Shown here: positions 12,018 to 24,400 of the stretch, one piece after another
How positions within the stretch are numbered: position 1 is the stretch's first letter
Layout: every line of letters begins with the position of its first letter
DNA from: Rhyacophila brunnea
Taxonomy: Eukaryota > Arthropoda > Insecta > Trichoptera > Rhyacophilidae
DNA: 64,000 nt
Direction: 5' to 3'
Assembly (NCBI GenBank): GCA_022495005.1
Contig: JAGYXB010000196.1
Location: forward strand, 186,001 to 250,000
Notes under the pieces: model-generated
Told to the model about the DNA's origin: nothing
The model's input: only the letters and a program-made list of their open reading frames with translations
Database searches by the model: none
Translations under genes and position numbers: made by a program

Positions 12018-13184
12018 ACATGCATGCTTTTAAGCATGCTTAAAAGAAAGTCAGCCAAGAATGCTAAGCGATAGCTTTAATTTTAATTGTATTATTGGGA
12101 TATTCCCCATTTAATAAAATACGAAACTCCATTGTTGCTTGTATTATAATTGTTCTGTAAATAACCCACTATTGACAATGCTATACGCAAAATCCTTCTA
12201 TTATCATCTATTTATTATGACCGCAGAAAAAAAAACAAAATAAACATATTGTATTTAACTATTTCATTTGAATGGCATAAACATTAAAGTTAAATTATCT
12301 CAAAACCAGTATTTTTTTTACTTATTCTACTGTTGCTTTCGGGTAGTGGTATGTTGTAAGTTAAATTATTCTACTATAACATGGCTAAATAGACGTATCG
12401 TCGCTGTAGGATTGGTTTGTCGAATAGACCAAATGCCAAATGTTCAGGAGACGAAAAACAAATTTGATTATCCTATATTTAAATACATGAAGGTATTTAA
12501 ATTGTTGTTTTTACAGCATATGAATGCTGTTTTCATTACAAAGCAATTTAAAGAAAATGAAGGTTCTGGTCCATTTAGATACAAAAAATTATTCTGCATT
12601 AAAAGGTCGATTTCGACAAAAACGGATATTCGACAAACAATCCTATAGCGACGGTATTTTTACGTCTCCCTTCACGATTGACTGTTCTTAACCTAACCTA
12701 AACTATCTAATAATATATCCCTAACCTAACCTAACTCTGATTAAATCGAAACATGCCGCTGTGATGTCCAGCAGTTGCTTTACCGAATAAAAATAAACTT
12801 GATCATGTTTGGCCATGACAATCCTTAATCCGCCGCAGTATCTGCGAGGGCCCTTCTACGAAATCTGATGGAACATATTATCAAAATACGCGCTTCTGAC
12901 GCGCTACTAAAACACCCGTGTGTGTAAGAGCCCTAAGGCACTTGAAGGCCTCAGGCGCAAACTCATTACGAGCCATGGTTAATATGACTATCAAGAGAAC
13001 AGAGTTATTCTGTACAGTGTACACGATTAAGATTTTTTTGATCTCAAGGAAAAGTAAACGTATTTAAAAACGTCAAATTGGTTTGTATATTTATGACATG
13101 CCGTGAAAGAAACAATCAGTATAGTGTATTGTGTCATATTACTTAGTTACTAAACCCTAACACACTCCAGTATTTTAGGGTTAC
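12018..13184. other. No gene recognised
   Basis: 12268-12648 is open for 126 codons on plus but is AT-biased and unrecognised. 12690-12735 has short cctaacctaac runs like the insect telomere repeat. 12840-12980 is a little GC-richer, with no frame. Confidence 0.4.
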
Positions 13185-13740
13185 ATGTAAATAGTATGTA
13201 AAACATTTCACGGTTTCCAATTTTTTTAGATGCAATATTATTCTGCCACCATAAGCAAAAAGGCAACTATTTGCCAAAGTCACATTTTGAGATAATGAGA
13301 CAATAACGTTTTTTCAACTTTTCTTAATAAATTTTTAAATAATGTGGATGAATCATTTGATATATGGTATTAGCAAAAACCAGTATATTTTCAATCGATG
13401 CTATATTTTTGCTTATGAAACTCGTTATAATGTATTTTTGATTAAAATATCTACCGTTTTTGTGAAAAAAACGGGAAAAAAATGTGTCGATTATTATACT
13501 GAAATAAGTTTTATACAGCTTTTGACTTTATGTCAAATGGTTCAGAATTTCACGTAGAGCATTATCTGTACACTAACTCAATTTGTGATTATTGTCGAAA
13601 AGCTACCTTTTGCCTTATGAGGGCAGTATGAACATTAAATTCAATTATTTTCTGAGCTGATTTTTGGCAAAGTTAGTTCATGAATTCAAGAATGAAAACC
13701 TAACCTAACAAATAATCCAATATATCGGCTATTTTACCAC
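13185..13740 (+). repeat. Repeat family Q, copy split by a MITE
   Basis: 13185-13242 and 13627-13740 together match 14458-14620, which has no insert. It ends with aacctaacctaacaaataat and tatatcggctatttt. Confidence 0.65.
13243..13626. mobile_element. TA-flanked MITE, ctgccc...gggcag ends, copy 2
   Basis: 384-bp inverted counterpart of 3256-3642, inserted into repeat Q (right TA intact, left now TT). The uninterrupted sister at 14458-14620 gives the empty site. Confidence 0.75.
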
Positions 13741-13744
13741 GTTT

Positions 13745-14225
13745 TTATTAGCTCGTATTCTTGTTTGTCCGGTACAGATTTTTTCTTGTGCAATACAATT
13801 TTTTTCTTGTTTGTCCAAGATTGTTAACTAACTTCCCGAATAGCTAGAGATTTGAAACTTTTAGAATATATCAGAACACGACGACAATGCATTCTTTTAA
13901 TACTTTTGGCCATCTTTAAGCAGAATTGAATTCATTTTCAGTTAATTCTGTTTTGTATGTTTCGGAAAAAAATCGTGAAAAGTAATATTTACTACTCACT
14001 ATTATTGGTTGCTAAGGAGGTCCTAGCAACAAAATTATTAATATATACGTGCGTTACTATGGAAATCAATATGAAATGTCAAAATGACATTTCTGTATTC
14101 TATAATATTTATTCCGTATTTCTATCAAGTACGATAAAAAGTTTTTATTAACACATAGAATTGTCAAGTTTATATGATACAACAGAAAATTTAAAAACGT
14201 GGTAAGTATATAAAAAGTTCTTTTT
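13745..14225 (+). repeat. Repeat family S, copy 2
   Basis: Direct match to 6832-7225, with extra sequence duplicated near 13790-13825. Also an empty site for the MITE at 24077. Confidence 0.75.
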
Positions 14226-14457
14226 ATCTTGTAATTTTTTGCCTTTGTTTTACATACGATTAATGGTGTTTTATAGCTAGTCTTAAAAATAGGATTATAC
14301 TGCTTAGTTTCTGAAAAAAAACTTGTTAATTATTCAATAACATAATATATATTTTGTAAGTGTGTGACAAAAATAATTTTAGATGATTATATTATATTAT
14401 TATAAAACATCATCCGTCGGGTAGCGTATTTCCAACACCTATTTATCCACCAACGGT

Positions 14458-15025
14458 TACAAGTAAATTGTACGTAAAACATTTCACGATCTCCAATTTT
14501 ATTAGATTCAATACAAACATTAATTCAATTGTCATAGCGGATTTTGACAGAATTCATGAGTTCAAGAATGAAAACCTAACCTAACCTAACAAATAATCCA
14601 GTATATCGGGTATTTTCAAAATGTGTTTGCACCTGGCTACCTATAAAGTGTAAACCGACAAGAACCGTGTTTTATTTAGATACGAATTTTATATCAGTAC
14701 TATACGACCCAAAGAGGTTGGACAGTCTTTAATATTCGGCCATATATTTCCGATACAACATTTTACGGTGAAGTGTGATACGGCGAACTGCGTACGTGTG
14801 TACAAGTTTAACCTAACCTAACAAATAATCCAGTATAATATCGGCTATTTTCAAAATTTGTATGCTCCTGGCTACCTATAAAGTGTAAACCGACAAGAAC
14901 CGTGTTTTATTTAGACCCGAATTTTATGTCAGTACTATACGACCCAAAGAGGTTTGACAGTCTTTAATATACGCCATATATTTCCGATCAACATTTCACG
15001 GTGAAGTGTGATACAGCGACATAGG
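14458..15025 (+). repeat. Repeat family Q with a 235-bp tandem duplication
   Basis: From 14571 a unit starting aacctaacctaacaaataat and containing taaaccgacaagaaccgtgt is repeated at a 235-bp period (14651 and 14886). The two copies are about 95 percent alike. The 68-codon minus frame at 14935 lies within the repeat. Confidence 0.8.
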
Positions 15026-15580
15026 GCAAGTATAATTTCGCGGCATTTCCCTCGGTCCCTCACCAAATCTCGGTTTTTGTGTAAGCTAAGTGTGTTGAAT
15101 TTTCCGATAAAATTAAAACCCAACGTAATGTAATTTTGCATTTTTATTCAGTCTCTAAACCTACCAAATTCTTGTGTTTTTTTTGCTTACAATAAAAACG
15201 CGACTAGAGACCAACCATTTTATGTAGTGAAGAAATTTTATAATAATGTAAAAAAATCGCGATTCTTTGATTTAATTGTTTGATCACTTTTTTACGGAAT
15301 ATCTTAAAACAAAAAACAATCTTTAATCTAAAATTGTATGTAAATATCTACTAAATTGTAGGTATACAACTAGTAAAACAAGTTATTTATTTTATCGATA
15401 AAATATTACACTTTTTTGTCGTTTATTTTAAATGATCGAGACTTAATTTGGAATTTCCATAGATTATAATTTTTTTTTTATTATTTAGAAACTAAATACT
15501 TGTTTGAAACTACATGCTGTTAGTAATGGTGATGAAGGCACTCTATGTTGACATAATCATTTAAAATTAATCCCAAAATC
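15026..15580. other. AT-rich, no gene
   Basis: Nothing recognised. Confidence 0.5.
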
Positions 15581-15915
15581 CTGAGGCCGGGGTCAGGTGA
15601 GGAAAACACACATCCAGATTGACCCTAACAGTAAAAAAGTCGCCTGCGGTGCTAATTTACTTAAAATGTTAATGTTGATTATGGTAAAAACATGTAGTTA
15701 TGCGATGCAATTTTTGATTTGTGTCGATACTCGACAATTCAATAATTCAAGTGGATGTATTAAAAAAATATACTAAATGCTCTTAATTTTACTTCGAACA
15801 CCATTTGGAAAAAGTTACTGTAGTAGAGCACCATACAGCCTTTAATCTTAATGATAGGTAGGGGGCCTACCAAAGATCCTGACCTGGAGGCCCGCTTCAG
15901 GGTGTGGGGGCCATG
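15581..15915. mobile_element. hAT-type MITE, catggcccccac family, copy 2
   Basis: Right end is intact (gtgggggccatg); left end has diverged (ctgaggccggggtcaggtga). Internal words gataggtagggggcc and aacaccatttgga are shared with the other copies. Confidence 0.7.
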
Positions 15916-16503
15916 GATTCAATCATATTCAATCTTTGAATTAATAAATCGAGTGGGATCCCGGGATTCGAAATAACGTGATGGCAAACCCTACTTGGAT
16001 ACATCTACGTTGGTGAATGATTCACAATCGTTTAATCTATATCCTAATACCAAATTACGAGTTAAAGTATTTTTCTTTATTCAATGAATCACAAGATTAT
16101 AAATTATACAGAGCATTCATAATTGAATACCTATACGAATTCAATGCAACATTTGTCATGGGATTTAATCATTCCTGAATAAAAAATAGTTGTATTAAAA
16201 ATTATTGGCACGGAAAAATGACTGCCGGGCATTGATATACTACTGGATGAATCATATTATGCTTCTTAAAATGACGCCCGATATTCAGCGACTCGGCCAG
16301 TGTTAAAACTTACTGTTTTAATATCAGCGGACTTAACTCGATATAAGCTCACTTAATATTTGTCTCGAAAACGACCTGGCAATAATTATGAGTAAGCCTG
16401 ATCTAGCTTGCATCTTACTCTAACTAATAGTCAGCGCATGACGACTTGCTCTGTCCGCTCAGACATGAATTTTTGGTAGCTTGCAAGCTTTGGGTTGCAG
16501 ACA
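15916..16503. other. No gene recognised
   Basis: AT-rich spacer. Confidence 0.4.
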
Positions 16504-16989
16504 CCCTTAGGCATAAAGCCCACCAAAAAAGCGCTCGGTGCGCTCACTACTCAGTAGGCCCCCTCCCACCCGCGCATTACCCTTCACCTATGTAATAAGG
16601 GGCTCAAGGAGCACAAAATAATTATTATTATCAGCGTCTCTCATAACAAAGCAATAAAAATATTATTAAATTTCTCGGGGCCAGCGAAATATTGGACACG
16701 CAGCAAACTAAACAATGGGTTCACTGTTATTAAATAATGGCTTCTCGCCCGTCTATCGACGACGCTTCCAGGAGCGTGATTTTGCTTGCCGTGTTCAATG
16801 AATAGACTACGTTGTATTTTCGTTAATTCGTATCGCTGAGAAGCCAAAAAACGATGGGGCACGCGGGCACAATGCGTCGTCAAATCCAGTGTGCGCTGAC
16901 GTATTTGATTACGTTGTATTGTCGATGATTCACATAGAATATGCGCGAGCGCCCCGCAAGTCCGCTTTAGTGGACTTTATGCCTTAGGG
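16504..16989 (-). mobile_element. Fold-back element A, single full copy
   Basis: 486 bp with inverted ends cccttaggcataaagcccac and ggactttatgccttaggg. This copy defines the unit length for the doubled copies at 1-951. It has a short deletion relative to copy 1 near 16680. Confidence 0.8.
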
Positions 16990-17221
16990 TCACTATTTCA
17001 AGAACGCAAATTTAGTTTTACAGCCGGGGCAATACGGGTGAAATTCGGGAATCCATGTTAACGGTGTTAACGCATTATACCTACAAGGAAATATTATAAG
17101 ACGATATTCGTAATATCTTCTTTTGTGGAACATTTTTAAAATGACACTTGTATGGGAACTCCTCATCTAGTAGTATATCAATGCTGCCGGGTATGAGTAA
17201 CGACCATAAAATAAACTAATG

Positions 17222-17500
17222 GATAGGAGTACGTAACGTGATAGAGGTTTCTAAGCAGATGAAACGGCAATGGGCTAAACATGTCGCTGGACGAGCGGAC
17301 AACCACTGGACAAATGCCGTCATACAGTCGTACCTAGATGGAACTAAACGACCGTAGAATCCGCTGGATAGACGAACTCATAAAGTTCGGTGGATGTACG
17401 TGATAGCGAAGAACTACGGACACAGAAAAATAGAGGGAGCTAATGAAGACCGTCATCCAGCAGTGGATCTACCTCGGTCGTTGATGATGATGATATATAT
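17222..17500 (+). pseudogene. LINE-A 3' end relic
   Basis: Degraded reading frame ending in a VIQQWIYLG-like C-terminus and a tgatgatgatgata tail. Matches the LINE-A copies at 30.7 and 62 kb, with frameshifts. Confidence 0.7.
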
Positions 17501-18792
17501 CACACTTTGCAAGCAACACTGTAGATTCCATTAGCCATGAGTGTTGTGAAACAGTTATGTTAGGTACTTAAAATAATGGGGGCACATCCATAGACTATAG
17601 ATACATCTAGACGCCACCCGTTGCATTGCTAAATAAAGCTGCGTGCCGTGCGTTTGGTTTGTGGGCGAGCGAACGCATTCGTCTACAAATGTTCGAGACC
17701 ACAGACCATTTCGCTAGTGCTCGCCCAAAGTGCTCGCACTAGACGCTCAGAATTATAATATAATTTTCTATTTTTTTAAGTTATATAGTATTTTTAAGCG
17801 GTAAAAATGCAACCATTAGGTAAATATATCCATAATTTAAGTTATTTTAAAGAAACACTACGTCACTGATATTAAAATATATAATAATATACAAATAAAT
17901 TATCACGAACATGTATCAACTTACCTATGAAACGTAATACCACCTTCTTGCTTATCAGTACGGCTACCATATTTTAATACAACATACAGCACCATCTTTC
18001 CTACTTAATTAACTAAAAATATTTACCACTGACTTTATGTTTAACACAAAAAATAGCAATTTTAGCAACACGAGCTCGCAGGTTATCGACGCTACGTGAA
18101 ACGATTCACCACGATTTGCCGGCGATACTTTTGGAAACTAGCTCACACATAATGCAGACCTTTTATCTTACTCTAGCGCGTGTCGCAGAGATTATAAGGG
18201 TGCCGAATACTTTCTCACTCGCACTCATGCATCGTTTTTGTTCAGGCCTTGGGCACATCTAGCAAAGTATGAAAAAGATTTATTGGAATGTCTTCGAAGA
18301 CGATCCGGCCATTTGGATGACTTCTTCATTACCAACTATTTACTGTGGAAATAATTATTTTACATACACAAGACATTTTCTTTGGCAGTGGTAAGAAATG
18401 ATAATGGGTTAGGTGCCCTCCAACTATAAAGTATAGTAAGTAATTTTTTTGTATTATTTTATTTGATACCAGCATATTAACAAGAATTTAGACATTATTT
18501 GTACACATTTCCACATAGTTTTAATATACCTAATACAACAATTAAAAAATAAATATAATCATAATTTCCAAATTCGCAAAAAGATGACATTTTGCCCACG
18601 GTTTCAGAGTTTTACGTGCAACGCTCATAAAAATAATTAAAATGCCTCGCAAAATGACACGTCTCAAAAAGCACTTATCGTTGTATCTATCTTAAACATA
18701 ATTATTCTAAAATAAGGAAAATAATTAAACATATATTAAGCTTGAAGATGACTCTATGCTTCACCAATGATCTTTTCAAAAGAAAACACATC
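17501..18792. other. No gene; repeat family T inside
   Basis: 17925-18085 matches 8160-8335. 17660-17725 has the inverted words gggcgagc and gctcgccc around a GC-richer patch. Nothing coding was recognised. Confidence 0.5.
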
Positions 18793-19046
18793 TACATAAT
18801 AAGGTATTTCTTTCGACCATGTCCGATCCTAATAGGATCCTAATAGGGCCTTCACAGAGTAGAGGTTTGTATTAACAGATTTTTGTTTTTTACGAGAAAT
18901 TGATGTCAGCCACTTGCTCAACCTATTAGGTCCATACCCTGACAGACACACATTGAAAAACAATATGTGTACTTGCCAGACCCATGATTCGAACCTGGGA
19001 CCCACGGCGTTATAGTCCAACGCTTAAGCCGCGCGGCCACCGTGGG
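18793..19046 (-). repeat. SINE2 copy 1 (tRNA-derived head)
   Basis: Read on minus: a tRNA-like head with A-box-like ggtggccgcgcggcttaagc and B-box-like ggttcgaatc, then a shared body ending in tcggacatggtcg plus an A-rich end. Two more copies: 21405-21597 and 27390-27610. Confidence 0.8.
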
Positions 19047-19786
19047 GTATAGGCACCTTATTAAGAGTCAAATAAATTCTACAGCTCCATGACGGTGGAC
19101 TTCCCCGACTAGTAAAGTCAAAATTACCACCATTCCAACTCACTACCCAGACCACGAGTAATAAATATTCATAGATTTTCTCTGGCCTTTGACAAAGTAG
19201 CATCTTCCTCTCTCTAGTATTATCATTATCATCAACGTGGATCAATACACTGATAAATGAAGACCTCTGCAAACTAATTTCATTCATATAGGACTATAGG
19301 TTAACTGCGTTGACACATACATCCGTAGAACATAACTTTCTCGTCAATCCAGCAAAATGTAAATCAACCTGTTTACCCGTTTCCTTATTCAGTTTTATCC
19401 TTAGAGTCATCACTTTCAACTCCTGACTCCTCTATACTCGGCAGAGTTTCGGTACACGGCTACAGAAGACACTTCATGTCTCTAAAGATAAATGACGGAA
19501 AAACAATAATACACTCTTTCTTTAAGCACCGATATGCATGGTTGCTACATCAGTCCTGTGCAGCTTCGTTTCGGAACAAGGAAGGATAGCACTTACTTCT
19601 TTACATTCTGACACTTGAAGAAGACACATATTGCGGGCTGAGATGAGGTAACTTAAATCATAGCCCAGGATTGTCAGGTATACTGAAATTTGTTCGCCAA
19701 TCTTCGATAGAATACGGCATAAAAAGAAGAAGAATATCACACTCTACTACATCGCATACCCTCATCTAAATAATTATATTGTTTTT

Positions 19787-20218
19787 CAGACCGTTGGAGC
19801 GGACCCTTTTTTGAATTGCTCCACTCCGGGACCTAATACTTGCTCCGGCTCCGCTCCAGGGTCTACTCCGCTCCGGGTAAAAAGTTTTAATAAAAGTATT
19901 ATATGTATACAAATGTTATAAAAAATAAGTAGTTTTAAAACAATCGTCATTTTCATTATTGATACTATTAAACAAAATACCGACAGCAAATCGTCTCTCA
20001 TTATTTGCCTCTTCTGTCAAAAAGGTGAGGTTATTTATCACTCGGCAGCGTTTTCATATTTCAAATAATCCAGTGTTGCAAAGTGTCAAAACATACTATT
20101 TTCATTGGATTTTAGGACGAAAATATAATAATAAATAAAAAAATCCGGAGCAGTGGAGCACTACAAATTTTCGGTGCTCCGACTCCGCTCCTGCTCCGAG
20201 CTCCGCTCCAACACTCTG
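19787..20218. mobile_element. hAT-type element with GGAGC-rich ends
   Basis: Inverted ends cagaccgttggagcgga and tccgctccaacactctg bound 432 bp; the subterminal 80 bp on each side is full of ctccg/cggag words. gttttt flanks both sides (19781-19786 and 20219-20224), a partial match to a duplication. No transposase. Confidence 0.7.
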
Positions 20219-20558
20219 GTTTTTATCCTTACGCATTATGTCCAACATACATATCTTTTCATACTACGCTGTCTTCAAACGTTTTTCAAACTCTGTTTGA
20301 ACGTTGCATGTCCATATTTTACCTTCATACATATGAGAGTACAGGTAAATTACACGCTGATTATACACATTTAGGCACAATAGGAAGTTACTTTTAAAAA
20401 CATTATTCAGTCGACCTCCATTATAACATATACAATATACATCCTCATAGTGCATCTCACATTGATACTTCCCTTCAATCACTAAAAGACCTAATAAGTT
20501 GAAAAAAAACTGAGGAAAATGGTGTTGCCTTTGCTAAATTCTATAGCGACAGGATATA

Positions 20559-21113
20559 TGAGGCGTCTAATTCCAAAAAGCGATAAGCCCACATTTGGTC
20601 AAAATCGAGAAAAAAATATGCACGAATTCTTTGTATAATTTTACACAATATGTATTGATCTATAAAATCTAAAACGCGATATAACCCTACGAAAAAAAAC
20701 ATTTTAAGTCTCGATTTATTACAAAAAGCGCCAAGTCCGTGTTTCATATTATTTAAAGCTTGGTTGATTTCGCGCGTGTTTAAGTCAACCAATAAGGGAA
20801 TGTTCAATATTGGAAATGGCGTCTCCCATGCTGTAGCATCTGGTAAACTCATGACAGTGCCACGGAAATATGTGCCTTATGCGGAATAAATTAAAAAGTG
20901 AGGTACAAGTAGCGCTACGGCCAATTTTATTTTGCCAATATTTGAGAGTTTATCCGCTGTAACAAATTGCCATTTGGTTCTAATTTCGACATAGAATACA
21001 ACAGAAAAAATAATCTCACGTTAAAACAAGTAATTGAAGCTTGAAACATAAAAACGTTGTTTCCCGAAAACATTGAATTGTGGACTTGTAGCTTTTTGTA
21101 ATTAGACGCCTCA
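20559..21113. mobile_element. TA-flanked MITE family M, copy 1
   Basis: TA at 20557-20558 and 21114-21115; ends tgaggcgtctaattccaaaa and ttttgtaattagacgcctca. 555 bp, inverted relative to 51068-51603. Contains a minus-strand open frame of 103 codons (20541-20852), most of which is also open in the other copy. Confidence 0.85.
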
Positions 21114-21238
21114 TATAATATATTAATAGTCATTGAATACTCAAAACGATGAAAAAGGAGACCTAACACCTCATCTCATACATTGAAGCAGTACCTATAC
21201 GACATTTTTTTTTTCAAATTATAGAATATGACCAAGGG

Positions 21239-21685
21239 CAGGGCTCGAAATGTATCGGTGCGCACCGGAGCGCTGTTCCGGTTCATAAAATCTTCAAAAT
21301 TATCGCTTGGTCTCGTGGAAATATTAATTTGACCGCCTGCGCTAAATAATATGTCATAATATAATAAAAAATCTAACACACTTATTTTTTTATAAAATAC
21401 ACATTTTTCTTTTTTTCCAACCATGTCCGATCCTAATAATATCATATTTTGTTTTTACGAGAAATGGATGTCAGCCACTTGCTCAACCTATTAGGTCCAC
21501 AGATTGAAAAACAATATGTGTATTTGCTAGAACCAGGATTCGATCCTGGGACCCACGATGACCTATAGGCCGACACTTAAGTCGTGCGGCCAGCGTGAAA
21601 TACACATACGACTAGATAACTATGTTTATATTTTCATAAAATTATGGAGCACTCCGGTTCGTAAAATATTTCATTTCAAGCGCTG
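21239..21685. mobile_element. hAT-type element, cagggctcgaaat ends, copy 1 (split by SINE2)
   Basis: Perfect 8-bp duplication accaaggg at 21231-21238 and 21686-21693. Ends cagggctcgaaat and atttcaagcgctg. A SINE2 copy is inserted at 21405-21597. The sister copy at 41558-41790 is uninterrupted. Confidence 0.9.
21405..21597 (-). repeat. SINE2 copy 2 with 10-bp target duplication
   Basis: aaatacacat occurs at 21395-21404 and 21598-21607, so the SINE runs exactly 21597 to 21405 on minus: tRNA-like head (cacgctggccgcacgac..., B-box-like ggatcgaatc), body, and an A-rich tail at 21405-21415. This copy defines the family boundaries. Confidence 0.9.
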
Positions 21686-22390
21686 ACCAAGGGCCGTAAG
21701 TTTTTAGTCAATACACAGCTACGTATACTAAAAATTGATATAAAGTCGTTTGGTTTACGTTCCTCTCACAATGCCTTATTCTTACTATATACAAATATAT
21801 AATATTATCAGTACCTATTATCACAGTATGTACATTTAACATTAAATCGAAGGCATAGATAATGTACGTCGAATGTCGATAGATGTATTAATCTCTTCGA
21901 ATTTGTGACTAATAATTGTGGATATGTCATAGAGTCAGAGACATAAAAAGGGTATTAAATTTATGACCATTTATTGAAGTAAATAAACATGGATTATCTG
22001 TTAAGTCTACAGCAATGGAGTACTTATACTTCTAGGAATATTATCAGTTTTGTCAATATAATAAAAAATAAATAAAGGTAATACGTGAATCGTTTATCTA
22101 CTTTGTGCAATTTTATAATAATGTGACTTAAAAAATTATATTCATTTCCATGCGCCCTAATGACGTAACACACTCAAGTCACGTTCTGAATAACAGCCAA
22201 CCGTAACAGAAGTATTATTAAAATGTATGAATAAAATATTATATAAGCCCTCAACATTAAGTAAAAGGGAAGGAAAAATATGACTTTAAATGTATAATTT
22301 GTACTAAACACTAATGACTAATCATTGTCAACTTTGGCTTGGAAACCTGTGCAAATATGAAAAGTGATATTTTTTATACTGTCTGTCACC

Positions 22391-23119
22391 CAGTGGCGAA
22401 GGGTGGAGGTAGGCTCTTAAGATCCGACATTGACAGAATATTATTTATTTATGTGCTTTTGAATGTTGTTATACATCGCTCTTTCGCTCCACACACTTCG
22501 AATCATCTTGTCAAAAAGCGCAGAAACACTAATTATATGTATCTACCAGTAGAGAAGGGTGGAGGTAGGCTGTTAAGATCCGACATAAATAGTACACATT
22601 AAACTTTGTCAGTCATACGTATTTCTTTTCTTTGTACTAAGTCTACAGTTTACAAATGTTGGTTAGTTTTTAAAAATGAATTAAACCCTGCCTAAACCAA
22701 ACCATAATAGTTTTGTTTATTTTGGGCGATACGACTAAATTGTAGATACTTTTTCATTCATATTTATTTGTTTTTGTTGGATTAAAAATACATATTACAC
22801 ATATTGTTGGTTTATTTTTTTTAATTCATTAAGCCCTGCCTAACAAACCATAATAGATAAAAATTATAAATAATGTCCATAGTTATGTATGAATTAATTG
22901 CATAATTTTATATATTTTATAGAAATACGAGTATTTTTTTTACTATTAGATATCTATTATGGCTTGGTTACGCAGGGGTTAATTGAATTTTAAAAACTAA
23001 CCTACACCATCTGTAAATTGTAGTTTTATTTGAGTGAAAACAAATACGTATGAGTGATAAAGTTTAGTGTGCACTATTTATGGCGGATCTTAACAGCCTA
23101 CCTCCACCCTTCGCCACTG
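22391..23119. mobile_element. hAT family X, full-length fold-back copy
   Basis: Ends cagtggcgaagggtgg and ccacccttcgccactg, 729 bp. The two halves are inverted copies (gttggttagtttttaaaaa against tttttaaaactaacctacac-like sequence). The end motif is repeated internally at 22552-22586. gtcacc flanks both sides but one base out of register. Confidence 0.8.
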
Positions 23120-23209
23120 CGTCACCCATTCCTAACTTGTTGATATTAGTATTAAGATAATCTTGATTGTACATTAAATTTGATCGAATTATATACACAC
23201 CCATTATGC

Positions 23210-23606
23210 AAACTTATACCGTGGCGTAACGAACGTTAAGCGCCCATCAAAGTTGTGCTGAGAGTATCCCAGGAGCAACTTCCCAAGACCTTGGTTAGCG
23301 TGCACTAGAGTGTGAGTGATTCTTGCTTTGATATAGTAAATTTGATATAGAAAAGACCTTCTCGCTCGCGGTAAAATGCCGCAAACTGTTGAAAGCAGAG
23401 AAATTTTCGAGAAACTCTTCCGTTTCAACCGACATAATATAGGGACACTCCCAAAGGATGTGATCGGCATTCTGCAATTCGCCACATAAACAAGTCAGGA
23501 TTCTATTAGGCCAGACTGTCAGAACTTGGAGGCAAAACCATCGTGTCCGGCTAAGAACTGAAAAGTCCAATAGTCTGGACTCTGGAGTCATCATGGTTAT
23601 CTCCAT
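23210..23606 (-). pseudogene. LINE C-terminal zinc-knuckle region relic
   Basis: Minus-strand frames include WPNRILTCLCGELQNADHIL and WECPYIMSVETEEFLENF. CxCGExQxAxHxLxECP is the C-terminal CCHC-like motif after the RNase H or RT region of R1/Jockey/I-type LINE proteins. The frame shifts after about 23300, so it is dead. Confidence 0.65.
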
Positions 23607-23859
23607 GGTTACCTATACTATGCGGTTAAATACCATAGAGTGCAAATCTGGGTAAAAAAGACTTGCAAGAAATTGGATTGATAACATATAACAATGCCTA
23701 CCGAAGAGATACGAAAACCACAATTATTTTTATAAGCAAAAAGTAATTTTTCATTTACATTAATATTTTCTTGGTATTATTATTCCAACATGACCTCAAC
23801 TATCATCTACATTATAAAATAATTACAGGATAAAAAGAACTTTTTATATACCACGTTTT

Positions 23860-24400
23860 TAAATTTTCTGTTGAATCATAATATAAACTTGACTTCATAT
23901 TAATTTCCATAGCACGTATATATTAATAATTTAGTTGCTAGGACCCACTTAGCAACCAATGACGTTTAACGATTTTTTTCCGAAACATACAAAACAGAAT
24001 TAACTGAAAATGAATTCAATTCTGCTTAAAGATGGCCAAAAGTATTAAAAAAATGCATTCCCGTCGTGTTCTGATAACGTCTCTGTTCTGGCAGAACACA
24101 CTAACTGGAGAATACTAGTCTTGAGTAATTTGACTTTGAAGTTGTTAAACTGTTTGAAATGGTCTATCATGTGAGTTTATTAAGTAATCGTAAAAAGGAT
24201 GACTTTAAAATAGTAGGAATAGGAACATTTTGGTATAACTAACTCAATATGTCATTTTTCGAATTAGCGTCTTCTGCCAGAACAGTGACGATATATTCTA
24301 AAAGTTTCAAATGTCTAGCGAGTCGGGAAATTAGTTAAAAATCTTGCACAAACAAGACAAAATCTGTACGGGACAAACAAGAATACGAGCTAATAAAAAC
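23860..24400 (-). repeat. Repeat family S, inverted copy split by a MITE
   Basis: Reverse match to 6832-7225 and 13745-14225, interrupted at 24077-24291. Confidence 0.75.
24077..24291. mobile_element. TA-flanked MITE family N, copy 1 (215 bp)
   Basis: TA at 24075-24076 and 24292-24293. Ends acgtctctgttctggcagaa and ttctgccagaacagtgacga. Removing it and one TA restores the family S sequence seen at 6.9 and 13.9 kb. Other copies at 28193-28827 and 45141-45397. Confidence 0.9.

Noticed and set aside
12268..12648. 126-codon plus frame
   Set aside because: AT-biased, no recognisable motif, no splice context or second copy; likely chance.
12690..12735. Interstitial telomere
   Set aside because: Only two or three cctaac units; too short and linked to dispersed repeats.
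22391..23127. Perfect 8-bp duplication for hAT X
   Set aside because: gtcacc is shared, but one base out of register, so the duplication is not counted.
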